Shown here: piece by piece, positions 46,371 to 57,072 of the stretch
How the letters are laid out: every line of letters begins with the position of its first letter
Numbering within the stretch: the stretch's first letter is position 1
Source of the DNA: Adenophora triphylla var. japonica
Taxonomy: Eukaryota; Streptophyta; Magnoliopsida; Asterales; Campanulaceae
Assembly: GCA_022495995.1 (NCBI GenBank)
Contig: JAFEMH010000750.1
Coordinates: 506,001-570,000 of the forward strand
Direction of reading: 5' to 3'
Length of the DNA: 64,000 nucleotides
Program-made: the position numbers and the translations under genes
Notes under the pieces: model-generated
What the model was told of the DNA's origin: nothing
What the model saw: the letters and a program-made list of their open reading frames with translations, nothing else
The model's database searches: none

Positions 46371-47330
46371 TTGAATCTGCTTTATATGTTATTACTAGTA
46401 CATATGTCCGAGTACATGGGTTCAGGCAGCCCCAGATTACTATCATTGTGGCTGTATGAGAGATTTTGCTTGATCTCGCCACTGCCAGAGGGGCAGACGG
46501 CATTACCTTGGGTGACTGGACAGCGCAGGATATTGAGGGATGCCGCTACTGAGAGTTGGCATAGGAGGTTGGCCTTGGCCCGATATGAGACCGCAAACCT
46601 GTACTATTGGATTCCGGCATGGGGATTGCAGACTATGAGAGATATTCGGGACGGGCCGGTTATTGTCCGACTTCCGGACTACATGTATCATCCTTTTGCA
46701 TTCCATCTCTAGTGAGCGACACAGACGGATACCCGCAGCAGACCATTCGGACTTTGAGAGAGCGATTGACGACTAATACAATGCCGATGATTATGACCGA
46801 GCCTCGAGACTACACATTTCTTTGGCGAGCATTTCTAGAGGGCTTTCTTCCGATACGACCACTACTCCGTCAGACTAGAGGTAGCACATTTCGACCACCG
46901 AGTATCGACATGGTACGAGGAGCAGCAAGGTCCTGTACGGTGATGATAGAGGCTCGACGCCGAGAGTGTTTTGGGGGCGAGACTATTCTTCCAAACGGAC
47001 ATTAAGAGGCATGGAGGCCAAGAGCAACCCTGATGAAATCACCGGCGACATTGCAGCGAGATTATGAGAGACGGGAGATTCGGAGAGCTGCTTTGAGAAA
47101 TGATCCCGAAGTGATAGCTCGCAGGGAGGCCTTGAGGCAGAAAGAGCGCGTCGAGAGCTACCAGACTGATTGATCCACCACTCACACGATACCCGAGCCG
47201 GGACGAGGTCCGACCGACTTTTTCAACATACCTAGACCAAAGACCTCCTGGGACCGAGGCGGAGGAAGAGTAGAGATTCGAGTTCGGGAGCGGGAACGAG
47301 TTCCTAGACACTTTAAGAAGACCTGTTAAT
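46371..47330 (+). pseudogene. Unrecognised frameshifted coding remnant upstream of the CACTA-3 transposase
   Basis: One frame (46371-46712) reads RLLSLWLYERFCLISP, RRLALARYETANLYYWIPAW and VIVRLPDYMYHPFAF. A second frame continues at about 46690-47005 (PQQTIRTLRERLTTNTMPM, FLWRAFLEGFLPIRPLLRQ), and a third, with stops, runs to about 47330. The amino-acid usage, rich in Trp, Tyr and Arg, looks like a real protein that decayed by frameshifts. The LLSLWLYERF word weakly recalls the plant mobile domain (aminotransferase-like) family, but I cannot assign it. It could be a captured gene or an accessory CACTA gene. Confidence 0.45.
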
Positions 47331-47573
47331 ATATTGTTAAATATGAGTTAGAAGCTTTATATTTATTTTAAGAAGATCTGTGTTGCTTTTAAGTTTGTAA
47401 TTCAAATTTAGGGAATGATAATACGTTAATTACTTCTAAACTGTTAATATATTATGAAATCCAATAATTATTAACATCCCGATTTTGTTTCATCCGTCGA
47501 TTAAATTGAGTGTACGTATAATATATGGATTGCAATGCAGGAGTGATGTACATCTAACGATGATCATAGTTGG

Positions 47574-50500
47574 ATGTATAAGCGGAAGTTGCCGAATCAA
47601 CGCGGTATCAATCCAGAGTTTTATAGAGGGTTGAAGGGGTTTGTTGAATTTGCTCAATTAAATAAAACCGGTCACATGGATAAGGATGGTAAGATTAGGT
47701 GTCCATGCGACAAGTGTTGTAATGTCAAGTATCTAAGCTTGATCGAGACTCGAAACATCTTTTGCGTAACGGGTTTGAAGTTGGGTACAAACGGTGGACC
47801 CGTCATGGTGAGCCGAGATTGCGCACAAATGTTGCGAATAATCCCCCGAGAATATTCATGTACCTCCCGAACCCGAACCTATTATTCAGACAATGAAGAA
47901 CCACCTTTGAATATGGAAGATATGGTTAGGGATGCAGCGGTCCTTCCTTCGATTGGTCGAAGAACCAACGGCAAGAACCAACCCCGCAGCCCAAGAAATT
48001 TATTGATGCTATGGACTCTGCAAAAGAGAAGGTCTATCCAGGTTGCGAGATCGGTGTGTTGGAGGCCGTGGCCGAGCTCCTTAACATAAAGGCCGATTGC
48101 AATATTAGCCGATGCTTATAATCGTATCATGAAAGCAATTAAGCGGATGTTGCCGAAAGAGAATAAGATGGTTACAAACTTTTATGAGACAAAGAAGTTG
48201 GTTGGGCGAGATTGGGCTATGTTATGAAAAGATTGATGCGTGTAAGAATGACTTGCATGCTATTCTACAAGGAAGATTCACGGAAGACGATTGTTCAATT
48301 TGCGGACAAAGTAGATATAAGCCAAATCGGAGGGAGTTCAAAACACAAGAAAAACAGACCACATAAGCGGTTGCGTTACATGCCGTTGATTCCAAGGCTG
48401 CAACGCCTCTACGCGTCTAAATCTACTGCGGGCAATGCGTTGGCATAAGGAAAGTTTGCGTGAAGAGGGTGTGTTGATTCATCCCGGTGATGGGGAGGCA
48501 TGGAAACACTTTGATGAGACTTATCCCGACTTTGCGTACGAAGCAAGAAATATACGGTTATGCATCCGCTCACGATGGTTTCAATCCGTTTGGTCCTGGG
48601 GCAAAATCTTACTCTTGTTGGCCGGTTATAGCCACCGTCTACAATCTTCCGCCTTGGTTGTGTATGAGTGATCCCTACATGTTCTTGTCGTTATTCATCC
48701 CCGGCCCAAACAGCCACAGGAGGAACATTGACGTCTATCTCCGACCTTTGATGGACGAATTGAAGCGGCTTTGGGAGGATGGGGTCGAAACGTGGGATGC
48801 TTTCAAGCGAGAGAATTCAGCATGAAGGCTGCGTTGATGTGGACAGCTAATGACTTCCTGCATATGGGATGTTATCGGGTTGGAGCACCCACGGGAAGTT
48901 GGCTGTCCGTATTGTATGAGTGACACAAAGTCTTTCACGCTCACGCACTCTGGAAAACAATGTTGGTTCGATTTCCATAGACAATTTCTTCCAGAGGACC
49001 ACCCATTCAGGACCCAGAAGAATGCGTTTAAAAAGAACAAGATTGACCATGATGAGGCACCGATTCGTTTAAGTGGTGACACGGTCTATGAGGAGGTATC
49101 TAGATTGCCCGATCCTCGGTGGGGGAAAAAGTTTTCGAAGACCAAAATACAAGGGTTTGGGACTACCCATAACTGGATCAAGAGGAGTATATTTTGGGAG
49201 CTGCCATACTGGAAAACAAATCTCATTCGACATAACCTTGACGTGATGCACATTGAGAAGAATGTATTCGATAATGTTTTTAACACGTTGATGGATTTCA
49301 AGAGAACAACTAAAGACAACGAAAAAGCTCGAAAGGACCTTAAGGAAATCTGTAAGCGGCCGGCCTTAGACTTGGTATACGTCGATGGTAAACCAGCTTA
49401 GACCGATGGCTCAATACGTGCTTACAAAGGAAAAGAAGCTCCTCCTCCCGAAATGGCTCAAGGATTTAAGGCTTCCTGATGGTTACGCGTCTAACATTGG
49501 TAAGCGTGTCAATGTAGAGGATGGGAAAGTGCGGGGTTTGAAGAGTCACGATTGCCACGTTTGCTGGATAGGCTACTTCCGATTGCTCTCGGGGTCTCTT
49601 GCCCGACAATATGCGGGTGGCGTTAACGAGTTAAGTGAGTTTTTCCGAGCGTTAACATCGACCACACCGCGTGTTGATCACATGAAAAAGCTTGAGGAGA
49701 GCATCGTAGTGACTTTGTGCAAACTTGAGAAGATATTTCCTCCTTCATTCTTTGATTCTATGGAGCATTTACCGGTCCACTTGGCATACGAAGCTAGAGT
49801 CGGTGGTCCAGTTCAATACGAGATGGATGTATCCATTTGAGAGGTAATTGAATTTATTCTATTTCTAAATAATTTGAGCGTTAACAATATACCTTCTTTA
49901 ACATTATTTATGTTTTAATCTACGAATGACTTTTTAGGTATCTAGGCCAATTGAAAAGGAAGATGAGCAATAGGGCCATGGTCGAGGCCTCAATTTCGTA
50001 GGCCGTTATCATAGATGAGATTGTTGCCTTTGTCGGAACATATTTTCCTCCTGATGTTGATACGAGATTGACTAGGGTTGGCCGCAATTACGATGGTGGT
50101 TTTCCGTCTAAGGGAAACATCTCTGTATTTTCATCCTCTGGTCGGTTGCTCGGCAAACGGGTTGGTACGCGTACGTTAACCGCTAAAGAGTTTGCCGCGG
50201 TCGAAACGTATGTTCTTCTTAACTGCGACGAGGTTGGGGAATATATCAAGTAAGTCATTGATGTTATGTTTACGCCTCGTCGATTAAATTATGCATGTTT
50301 AATTACCTGCATATGAAATGCCTTGTTTAACCCTACCGAGAATGTTTGAAGATTTAGCTCAGGATTTATCTCCAGAACTCATCGCAACTAGGACAGAAAG
50401 AGAATTTCCAAACTGGCTAAGGAAATATGTAAATATTTCATTTCATTCAAATTTATTCTATACACTTCTTTAAACATTCAATCTTAAAATTGTATTAAAT

Positions 50501-51344
50501 TGGTTACAATATTGTCTTATAGATAGCTGAACATCCGGGTGATGCCAAAGCTGCGAGGTTAAGACATTTAGCATCATCTCCGTACTTGAACGTTCATTTA
50601 TACAACGGTTATTTCGTGAATGGCTATGTGTTTCATACCAAAGCTTACGGGGGCTCTAAATTGACGTGGAATAGCGGTGTGAAGCTTATAGGGAATGATT
50701 ATTATGGCGTCCTGAAAGAAGTAGTCGAGGTGGAGTATTTCGGTAGAAATAGTGTTGTCTTGTTCAATTGTGATTGGCGGGATGATGTGCGAGGTGTTAA
50801 GAAGCACCCCATATTTGACCTCGTCGATGTAAAGGACTCGTCCAGACATAATGGCGACGACGTCTTCATCTTAGCATCTCAAGCACAACAGGTATACATG
50901 ACTCCCTACCCTCGTCCGCGACCCGACGGATTGTGGGCTGTTTGGATGACCAAGGCTAGGAGCATGATTGACAACCTACCCTCGTCGACAACTACAGAGT
51001 CGTCATTAGAAACACCCTATCAAGAGGATGAAATGCCAGTGCCACCTAACGTTTCATCAGCTAATCATCCATTAGATGATGTCACTCATATTCCTCAAAA
51101 TGTTGATGAACCCGAGGAGGATATCTTACCAGTGAATTTGCCAACTCCCCCGCCTCGTTCAGGTCATCTCGCGCACATTGATATTGATGAATCAGAGGAA
51201 GAGGAAGAGGAAGAGGAAGAGGAAGAGGAAGAGGAAGAGGAAGAGGAACCAGAGTTTGATTCATCAGAGTCCGAAGACGAAGATGAAGAACTCGAGTTTT
51301 GTAGTAATTCAGAGTCCAGTGATGATGATGGGGACGAAGATTAA
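47574..51344 (+). pseudogene. CACTA-3 Tnp2-type transposase, multiply frameshifted
   Basis: Catalytic CACTA transposase. N-terminal transposase-associated domain: MYKRKLPNQRGINPEFYRGL and KIRCPCDKCCNVKYLS. Tnp2 domain from about 48140: KMVTNFYETKKLV, LRYMPLIPRLQRLYASK, MRWHKESLREEGVL, GDGEAWKHFDETYPDFA, GCPYCMSDTKSFTL and NLDVMHIEKNVFDNVF. Then the DUF4218-type region: KSHDCHVCWIGYFRLLSGSL and FPPSFFDSMEHLPVHLAYEA (to 49840). Then DUF4216-type sequence at about 50640-50830. Last is an acidic tail with a long Glu run (51198-51246) and a Ser/Asp-rich end. The reading changes frame at least near 47730, 48450, 48550, 48830 and 49385, with extra stops (for example about 47903 and 50000), and introns probably account for the gaps 49850-49940 and 50250-50520. 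Not functional as it stands. Confidence 0.88.
51198..51247 (+). repeat. (GAGGAA)n hexanucleotide repeat
   Basis: About eight GAGGAA units in the last Tnp2-gene exon, encoding an uninterrupted Glu run. Confidence 0.95.
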
Positions 51345-51349
51345 TAATA

Positions 51350-51655
51350 GTTTAAAGTTTAAAATTGTATTGTGAATGCTTTAGATTATTAGAACTTTAA
51401 AGTTTTATATGTATTGTGAATGCTTTAGATTATTAGAACTTTAAAGTTTCATATGTATTGTGAATACTTTAGATTATTTTTAATATCCGTCGTTTTATAT
51501 ATATTGTGAATGCTTTAGATTATTAGAACTTTAAAGTTTTATATGTATTGTGAATGCTTTATATTATTAATAGTTTAAAGTTTTATATGTATTGTGAATG
51601 CTTTAGATTATTAGAACTTTAAAGTTTTAGATGTATTGTGAATATATTGTTTCCT
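51350..51655 (+). repeat. Tandem repeat between the two CACTA-3 genes
   Basis: Six imperfect copies of a roughly 50-bp unit containing TATGTATTGTGAATGCTTTA and GATTATTAGAACTTTAAAG. Directly downstream of the Tnp2-gene stop. Confidence 0.9.
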
Positions 51656-51699
51656 ATTGTTAAAGTTGTATATTTTAATATTTTTCCTGTAATACAGAT

Positions 51700-53505
51700 A
51701 TGAGTTCTAGTAGAAAGGGCAAGGGTAAGAGGACCAAGCCCATTTACACTTTGATTACTGGGACGCAACCGTCCCGATCCGGTAGCGATGATGTTGACCC
51801 CTCACACAGTAGTACTAGCTCCACCTCTGGGGCCGGTACTCAGACTACCGTCGATTACGAGGAGGATATATGTCGGGATCTCATCACTTTATGACCAAGA
51901 AGTAACTCTTCATTAATTTGATATGAGTTGGTTCCTTTTTGCTTTATATATAATTCATTATTTAAGTTAAAATGTTATTGTATAAATATACTTGGCAGGT
52001 TTGTAGGTGGATACCCCACCCCGGGGACTAAGATCGGGCAATGCGGCGGTCTCGAAAAATGACCGAGTTTTGGCCCAAGCTGGAAAAAATTGCCACAGAG
52101 GCAGAAGGACGATGCGTGGGATGAGTTTAAGGTAATGTGTTAATGGTTTTTATTTAAAACTTAAATGTTAGTTTGTTATTAAAATGTTATAATTAATAAT
52201 GATTATACTCTTTTAGTTTTGTAATGTTATCATTATATGTTGTAGGCTAAATATTATTGGGCGCCAGAGATCAGCGAGGCGACGACTAGATATGTTTTCG
52301 ATCAGCAGGCTCACAAGCTATTTACGGATTTTATTTGTAACATATTTATCTATCCTTAATTAGTTTAATTAACAATGATTATACTCTTTTAATTTTATAA
52401 TGTCATCATTATATGTTTACGAGATATTCATATTTTTTATAGGTACCACGAAGAAAAATTATTATACTACTCGGCTCGCGGCGGGAGAACAGCCCTTGTG
52501 TCCTACTTTTATGACCGATGAGGTGTTTGGTCAATTTTGCGAATATTGGGGTCGCTGCGGCGAAGGCTATATCCGAACGAGGCCAAGGCCAATAGAGCGA
52601 GCTCCTCGGGGTCGGCGGCGTTGCATACGGGGATGCTCACGATCGCCGAGCATCACGACCGCATGGTATGTATGTTAATTTAAATGTAGTAGTGTATGGA
52701 TGCTTTTAAATAGGTTTATGTACGTATGTTAGGGGAGCCAATGTTGATGCTATGAAATCCATAGTTTTAGTGTAAATGTAGTGTATGCATGCTTTTAAAT
52801 CGGTTTAAATGTTGCATTTATATATACAATTTCAAAGTAATAATCTCGCTTATTTTATTTATAGGAAAGGGAGTATGGTCCGAATATCACTTTTGTGGAT
52901 GTTTACGCTAGCACCCATATTCGGAATTCTACGGCGCCCGATCAACCTCCGCAATGGGTTGACGATCGATGCACTCTTGCCTTTGTAAGTAAACTACCAT
53001 TAAATGACTTGATTTTGAATATGTAAATTTATTTATGTACCTTACATTGTGTATATGATTATAATTGTTTGTTTTATTTTTCAGTGCCGCATATCAAGCC
53101 GCCGTTGTTCCCGAAGGAACGCCTCCGGCGAGCCCGTCCCCTTCGTGCACGATGTTTGGCGGAGGTCACCTCTCGGGGACATCCGAGGAGAGGAGCCCGA
53201 GTGTTAGGGATGGGGGATTACGGGCGGCAATGCCCGTCGGCGTCGGCCGGTCGTCGGCGAAATGTAGCCCGGCCACGTTTCATGATCCGAGGGTCGACAC
53301 TGCGGAGGCTGCGTTGGAGGAGGAGAAACGCGAGCGGGCAAAGCTTGCGGATGCTTTGGCGGTTCGAGACGCAGATGCGGGAGGAGAACGATCGACGTCA
53401 TGCGAGATTCGAGAGACGGCATGCGAGACTCAAAGACAATTGGCGCTGTTGATGGCTCATCTCGGCCAGGACTCCCAGGGTAATTTCCCGCCTCCCCCAG
53501 GTTGA
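51700..53505 (+). pseudogene. CACTA-3 second gene (plant En/Spm-like transposase), multi-exon
   Basis: Start MSSSRKGKGKRTKPIYTLIT at 51700. Candidate exons: 51700-51893; a frameshifted piece near 52000-52130; 52245-52335 (KYYWAPEISEATTRYVFDQQ); about 52441-52670 (GTTKKNYYTTRLAAGEQPLC, FGQFCEYWGRCGEGYI); 52865-52986 (EREYGPNITFVDVYASTHIR); and 53084-53505 (YQAAVVPEGTPP, then a predicted coiled coil VDTAEAALEEEKRERAKLAD). AG and GT words flank these pieces. The layout, with a central DNA-binding-like region and a C-terminal coiled coil, matches the En/Spm second gene. The last exons are clearly homologous to 56130-57072 in CACTA-2. Frame changes near 52010 and 53130 suggest it is broken. Confidence 0.75.
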
Positions 53506-53569
53506 TTGCGGACATTTTTAGACATTTTTGTATTAATTTATACTTGTTTGTAAACATTTGAGACATTTG

Positions 53570-53670
53570 GTACCCGCGGGAGCCCTCCCCGCCTCTCCCC
53601 TCTCTCCCCCTCCCCCTCCCCCTCCCCCTCCCCCCTCTCCCCCTCCCCCCTCTCCCCCTCCCCCCTCCCG
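53570..53670 (+). repeat. C-rich low-complexity tract after the CACTA-3 second gene
   Basis: TTGGTACCCGCGGGAGCCC followed by about 80 bp of CCCTCCCC and CTCTCCCC runs. The same kind of tail is at 61-130 and 57115-57180. Confidence 0.9.
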
Positions 53671-53824
53671 AATTGGTACGGTGGTATTTAGTTTTTATTT
53701 GGTACGCTGATATTTGAATTTTAGTTTTTATAGTTTTAGTTTTATAAATTGAAATGTTATATCAGGTACAAAAAAATTTGGTTTATTGATATTTTAAATT
53801 ATTTTTTTTAAATTTATTTAGAAT

Positions 53825-54381
53825 CGCGACGGAAATTTCCGTCATGAAATTAATGCTGAAATAAAAATTAATTAAATAAATTAATTTCAGCGACGGAATT
53901 TCCGCCGCTATAATCATTTAATTTTTATTTAATTTTTAATTTCAGCGGCGGAAATTTCCGTCGCTGTAATAAAATTTAAATTAAAATTAAATAATTTCAA
54001 TGACGGTAATTTCCGCCGTGAAATAATTTAATTTTAATTTAAATTTTATTACAGCGACGGAAATTTCCGCCGAAATTAATTTAATTAAATTAATTTTTAT
54101 TACAGCGACGGAAATTTCCGCCGCTGAAATGAAAATTTAATTAAATTAAATTAATATAGCAGCGGAATTTTCCGTCGCTGAAACCATTAATTTACCGGCG
54201 GAATTAATTTCCGTCGGTAAAATAAAAAAATAGCGGCGGAAATTGACCCGTCGGAGCACTGCGACGAGCTGGTAGCGGCGGACCACCGACGGAATTTTTC
54301 CGTCGGTGATTTATTTTAGCGACGGAAATATAATTTTAGCGGCGGAAATTTCCGTCGCTAAATGACCTTTTTCTGGTAGTG
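53825..54381. repeat. CACTA-3 right subterminal repeats and terminus
   Basis: About fourteen inverted words GCGACGGAAATTTCCG or GCGGCGGAAATTTCCG, many perfect palindromes, spaced by ATTTAATTAAATT-like DNA, ending in TTCTGGTAGTG. Confidence 0.9.
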
Positions 54382-54384
54382 TAG

Positions 54385-55542
54385 CCAACACTAAATTCCA
54401 AGTTTATCTGTGTCCAAAAATTTAGATCATGGACTGGGGTCTTAGAAAATTGCTACTGGACAGCAACTTCTCAAGAAGGAAAATGTGATTTTAAAGGGGG
54501 TTTGGCATCCATGCTTGTCCCCATTTCCCTAGGTTTTGATTAGTGATCACTTGACATTTTAGTGGTGATCTACTATATCAAACCATCCTTGGGGTACATT
54601 AGGACTTAAGCATTTCATTTGCTTGGGAAGGGGAATTTTGTATAGATGAAATTAAAGAGAAAAATCAACTAGAGATTTAAAATGTAGACCATTTGAGATG
54701 GTCATTCATGAAGATGAACTTCAAGATGACCATCTTAGGTCAATATTTAAGTTAAACTAGACATAAAGTAAATCAAAGTAGGGAGAACAAGATGAACAAG
54801 AAGTTAAAAGGGAGTTTTAGGGTTTAGAGAAGGAGGGCTTTACCAATGGTGACACCCTATCTTCCTAGGCTTGGAATTTGACTTGAGGAGTATCAAGATT
54901 TGGTGTTTGACTTGAGGAGTATCAAGATTTGGTGTTTAGATTTGTGTTTGGGGTTTGATGATAGAGTTGGTCAAAGAGAAAACAAGTAGATAACACTTAA
55001 GTCCTCTATGTTTTCTCTCTAATCCTCCTCCTAAGGGGTGATTTGAGCTTGGATTGGTGTATGTATGAGAGTATGTATGAGAGTGTTTTGAAAGTATTTT
55101 GAGTGAGTGGGGTTTGGGAAAGATTGAAGAGAAAATGGTGGCAATTCTAGTGAATTCCCACTGTTTTCTCCTTATTTTTCGCCAGAATACAGCTTCTATG
55201 AGCCAATTGTGTTGTGTAAACTGAGAGAGGAGGGTTCAATTTATAGGCCCCTGAAAATGCAATAGGATTCGCGTGGAGGGTTATGTAAACGTGCACTGTT
55301 CATTAAATGCAGCTCCAAGCTTTGGACAGGAAGAATAAAATTCAAAAATCCAGCAGTTTATGTTTTTCAACTTGCCCAATTCGGATTTTTCCAATTTCTT
55401 TTGCTTTTTGAGATTCTTTCCTTGGTTTATCTTTAAATGGCAAACTCTAATCTACCCTTGGTTGGTTAGAAATGTTAGTAATGTTAAAACTTCCGTTAAT
55501 TTTCTAACGAAAATGCTAACAACTCAAATTGGAGTACTTACA
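54385..55542 (-). repeat. Gypsy-C 5' LTR, part distal to the primer site
   Basis: Continuation of 39584-40305 after CACTA-3. From about 55200 it matches 22450-22807. The segment 54390-55199 has no counterpart in the 3' LTR. The minus-strand TATA-like TATAAATT is at about 55239-55247. Confidence 0.88.
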
Positions 55543-55735
55543 GTAGTGCGTGGTGGTGGTGGTAGCAGTGGTGGTAGTAGTAATAGTTGTGGTGGTATAG
55601 TAATGGTGGTAGTGGTAGTGATAGTAGTGGTGGAGTGGTGATAGTGGTAGTGGTGGTAGTGGTAATAGTGTTGGTAGTGGTGGTGGTGGTGCGTGGTAAT
55701 GGTAGTAGTAGTGGTGGTAGTAGTAATAGTATTTA
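55543..55735 (+). repeat. GGT/GTA-rich minisatellite, right half
   Basis: Continuation of the CACTA-2 minisatellite interrupted by Gypsy-C; shares the unit containing GCGTGGTGGTGGTGGTAG with 21561-21660. Confidence 0.88.
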
Positions 55736-56129
55736 AAGAGAACATTTTGATGCTATGAAATCCATGGTTTTAGTTTAATTGATTTTGAAGTCAAACAGGA
55801 CGGTTGTATGCACGTTGTTGGTGGGTGTTAGTGTAAATGATAAGAAATACATGGGGTGTTAGTTTAAATGTAGTGTATGCATGCTTTTAAATCAGTTTAT
55901 GTACGTATGTTAGCTGGGAGCCATGTTGATGCTATAAAATCCATTATTTTAGTGTAAATGTAGTGTATGTTTTCTTTTCTAAGATTACCCCTAAATCCTA
56001 ATAAAAGTAAATATTATACTCACAACTTTAGTGATTAAAGAGAACATTTTTTTATCACAAGGATAATATGGGAAGCTAAATGTTGTATTTATACCATTTC
56101 AAAATAATAATCTCGCTTCTTTTATTTAT
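55736..56129 (+). other. CACTA-2 intron sequence
   Basis: AT-rich sequence homologous to the intron before the late exons of the CACTA-3 second gene: GATGCTATGAAATCCAT and GTGTATGCATGCTTTTAAAT words are shared with 52745-52800. Confidence 0.7.
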
Positions 56130-57072
56130 AGGAAAAGGAACATAGCCCGGATGTCAGTTTTTGGATGTTTTCGTTAGCACCCATGTTCGACCTCCTACAT
56201 CGCCCGATCAACCTCCGCAATGGGTTGACGATCGCTCTGCATTGGCTTTTGTAAGTAAACTATCATTAAATGAATTGATTTTGAATATGTAAATTTATTT
56301 ATGTACATTGTGTATATGATTATGTTTGTTTGTTTTATTTTGACAGAGTACATATCAAGCCGCCGTTGTTCCCGAAGGTACTCCTCCCGGCCAGCCCGTT
56401 CCTTTCGTGCCTGAAGTTTGGCACTCGGTCAACTCGGATGGATATCCAAAGAGAGGAGACCGAGTGTTAGGGATGGGGGATCACGGGCTGCAATGCCCAT
56501 CGACGTCGAGCGGCCGTCGGCCAAATGTTTTCACGCCCGATACTCGGTATGCTTCGAGGATCGAAACTCTGGAGGCTGAGGTGGCTGAGGAGAGACGCGT
56601 GGCTGCAGAGGCTAGGGCACAACTTTTGGAGGCTTTGAAGGCTCAGACGCAGCGTCAGGCGGAGAGTGATCAGCATCAGGCGGAGAATGATCGGAAATTT
56701 GCGATGTTGATGGCCCAGATGCAGAATCTGCAGCAGGGTAACAATTTCCAGCCTCCCCCTGCAATGCCCATCGACGTCGATCGGCCGTTGGCCAAACGTT
56801 TTCACGCCCAATACTCGGTATGCTTCGAGGATCGAAACTCTGGAGGCTGAGGTGGCTGAGGAGAGACGCATGGCTGCAGAGGCTAGGGCACAGCTTTTGG
56901 AGGCTTTGAAGGCTCAGACGCTGCGTCAGGCGAAGAGTGATCAGCGTCAGGCGGAGAATGATCGGAAATTTGCGATGTTGATGGCCCAGATGCAGAATCT
57001 ACAGCAGGGTAACAATTTCCAGCCTCTCCAATCCCCCCAAGTTGATTTCGTACTATTTTATACTTTTTTGTA
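56130..57072 (+). pseudogene. CACTA-2 remnant of the second En/Spm-like gene, with internal duplication
   Basis: Two exons remain. The first (about 56130-56250) is homologous to 52865-52986 in CACTA-3. The second starts at about 56347 (STYQAAVVPEGTPPGQPVPF) and reads VLGMGDHGLQCPS, then a predicted coiled coil IETLEAEVAEERRVAAEARA and LMAQMQNLQQGNNF. A segment of about 270 bp (56490-56760) is repeated in tandem at 56762-57030; the second copy is in a different frame at first, so the first frame ends at 56850 and the repeated coiled coil is read again from 56852. The catalytic Tnp2 gene is absent from CACTA-2. The protein would be at most a DNA-binding or oligomerising fragment. Confidence 0.78.

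Larger units (their letters stand above)
40306..54381 (+). mobile_element. CACTA-3, En/Spm-like transposon with both element genes and captured host DNA
   Basis: Left terminus CACTACCAGAAA at 40306, right terminus TTCTGGTAGTG ending at 54381, target duplication TAG at 40303-40305 and 54382-54384, inserted in the 5' LTR of Gypsy-C. About 14 kb. It carries a Tnp2-type transposase (47574-51344) and the second En/Spm-like gene (51700-53505), both degraded, plus an inverted structure with telomere-like arrays and DnaJ fragments (40850-44740). Same termini and subterminal words as CACTA-2. Confidence 0.93.
21722..55542 (-). mobile_element. Gypsy-C, Ogre-like LTR retrotransposon without pol
   Basis: 3' LTR 21722-22807; 5' LTR 39584-55542, itself split by CACTA-3. 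The target duplication GTAGT is at 21717-21721 and 55543-55547. The minus-strand primer site TGGCGACTCCGCTGGG (39567-39582) matches the complement of a plant tRNA-Arg 3' end, as described for Ogre elements. The interior holds a long gag (38164-35808) and, downstream, more than 5 kb of non-coding DNA with several tandem arrays; Gypsy-D is inserted in it. No RT, RNase H or integrase motif was found. Confidence 0.88.
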
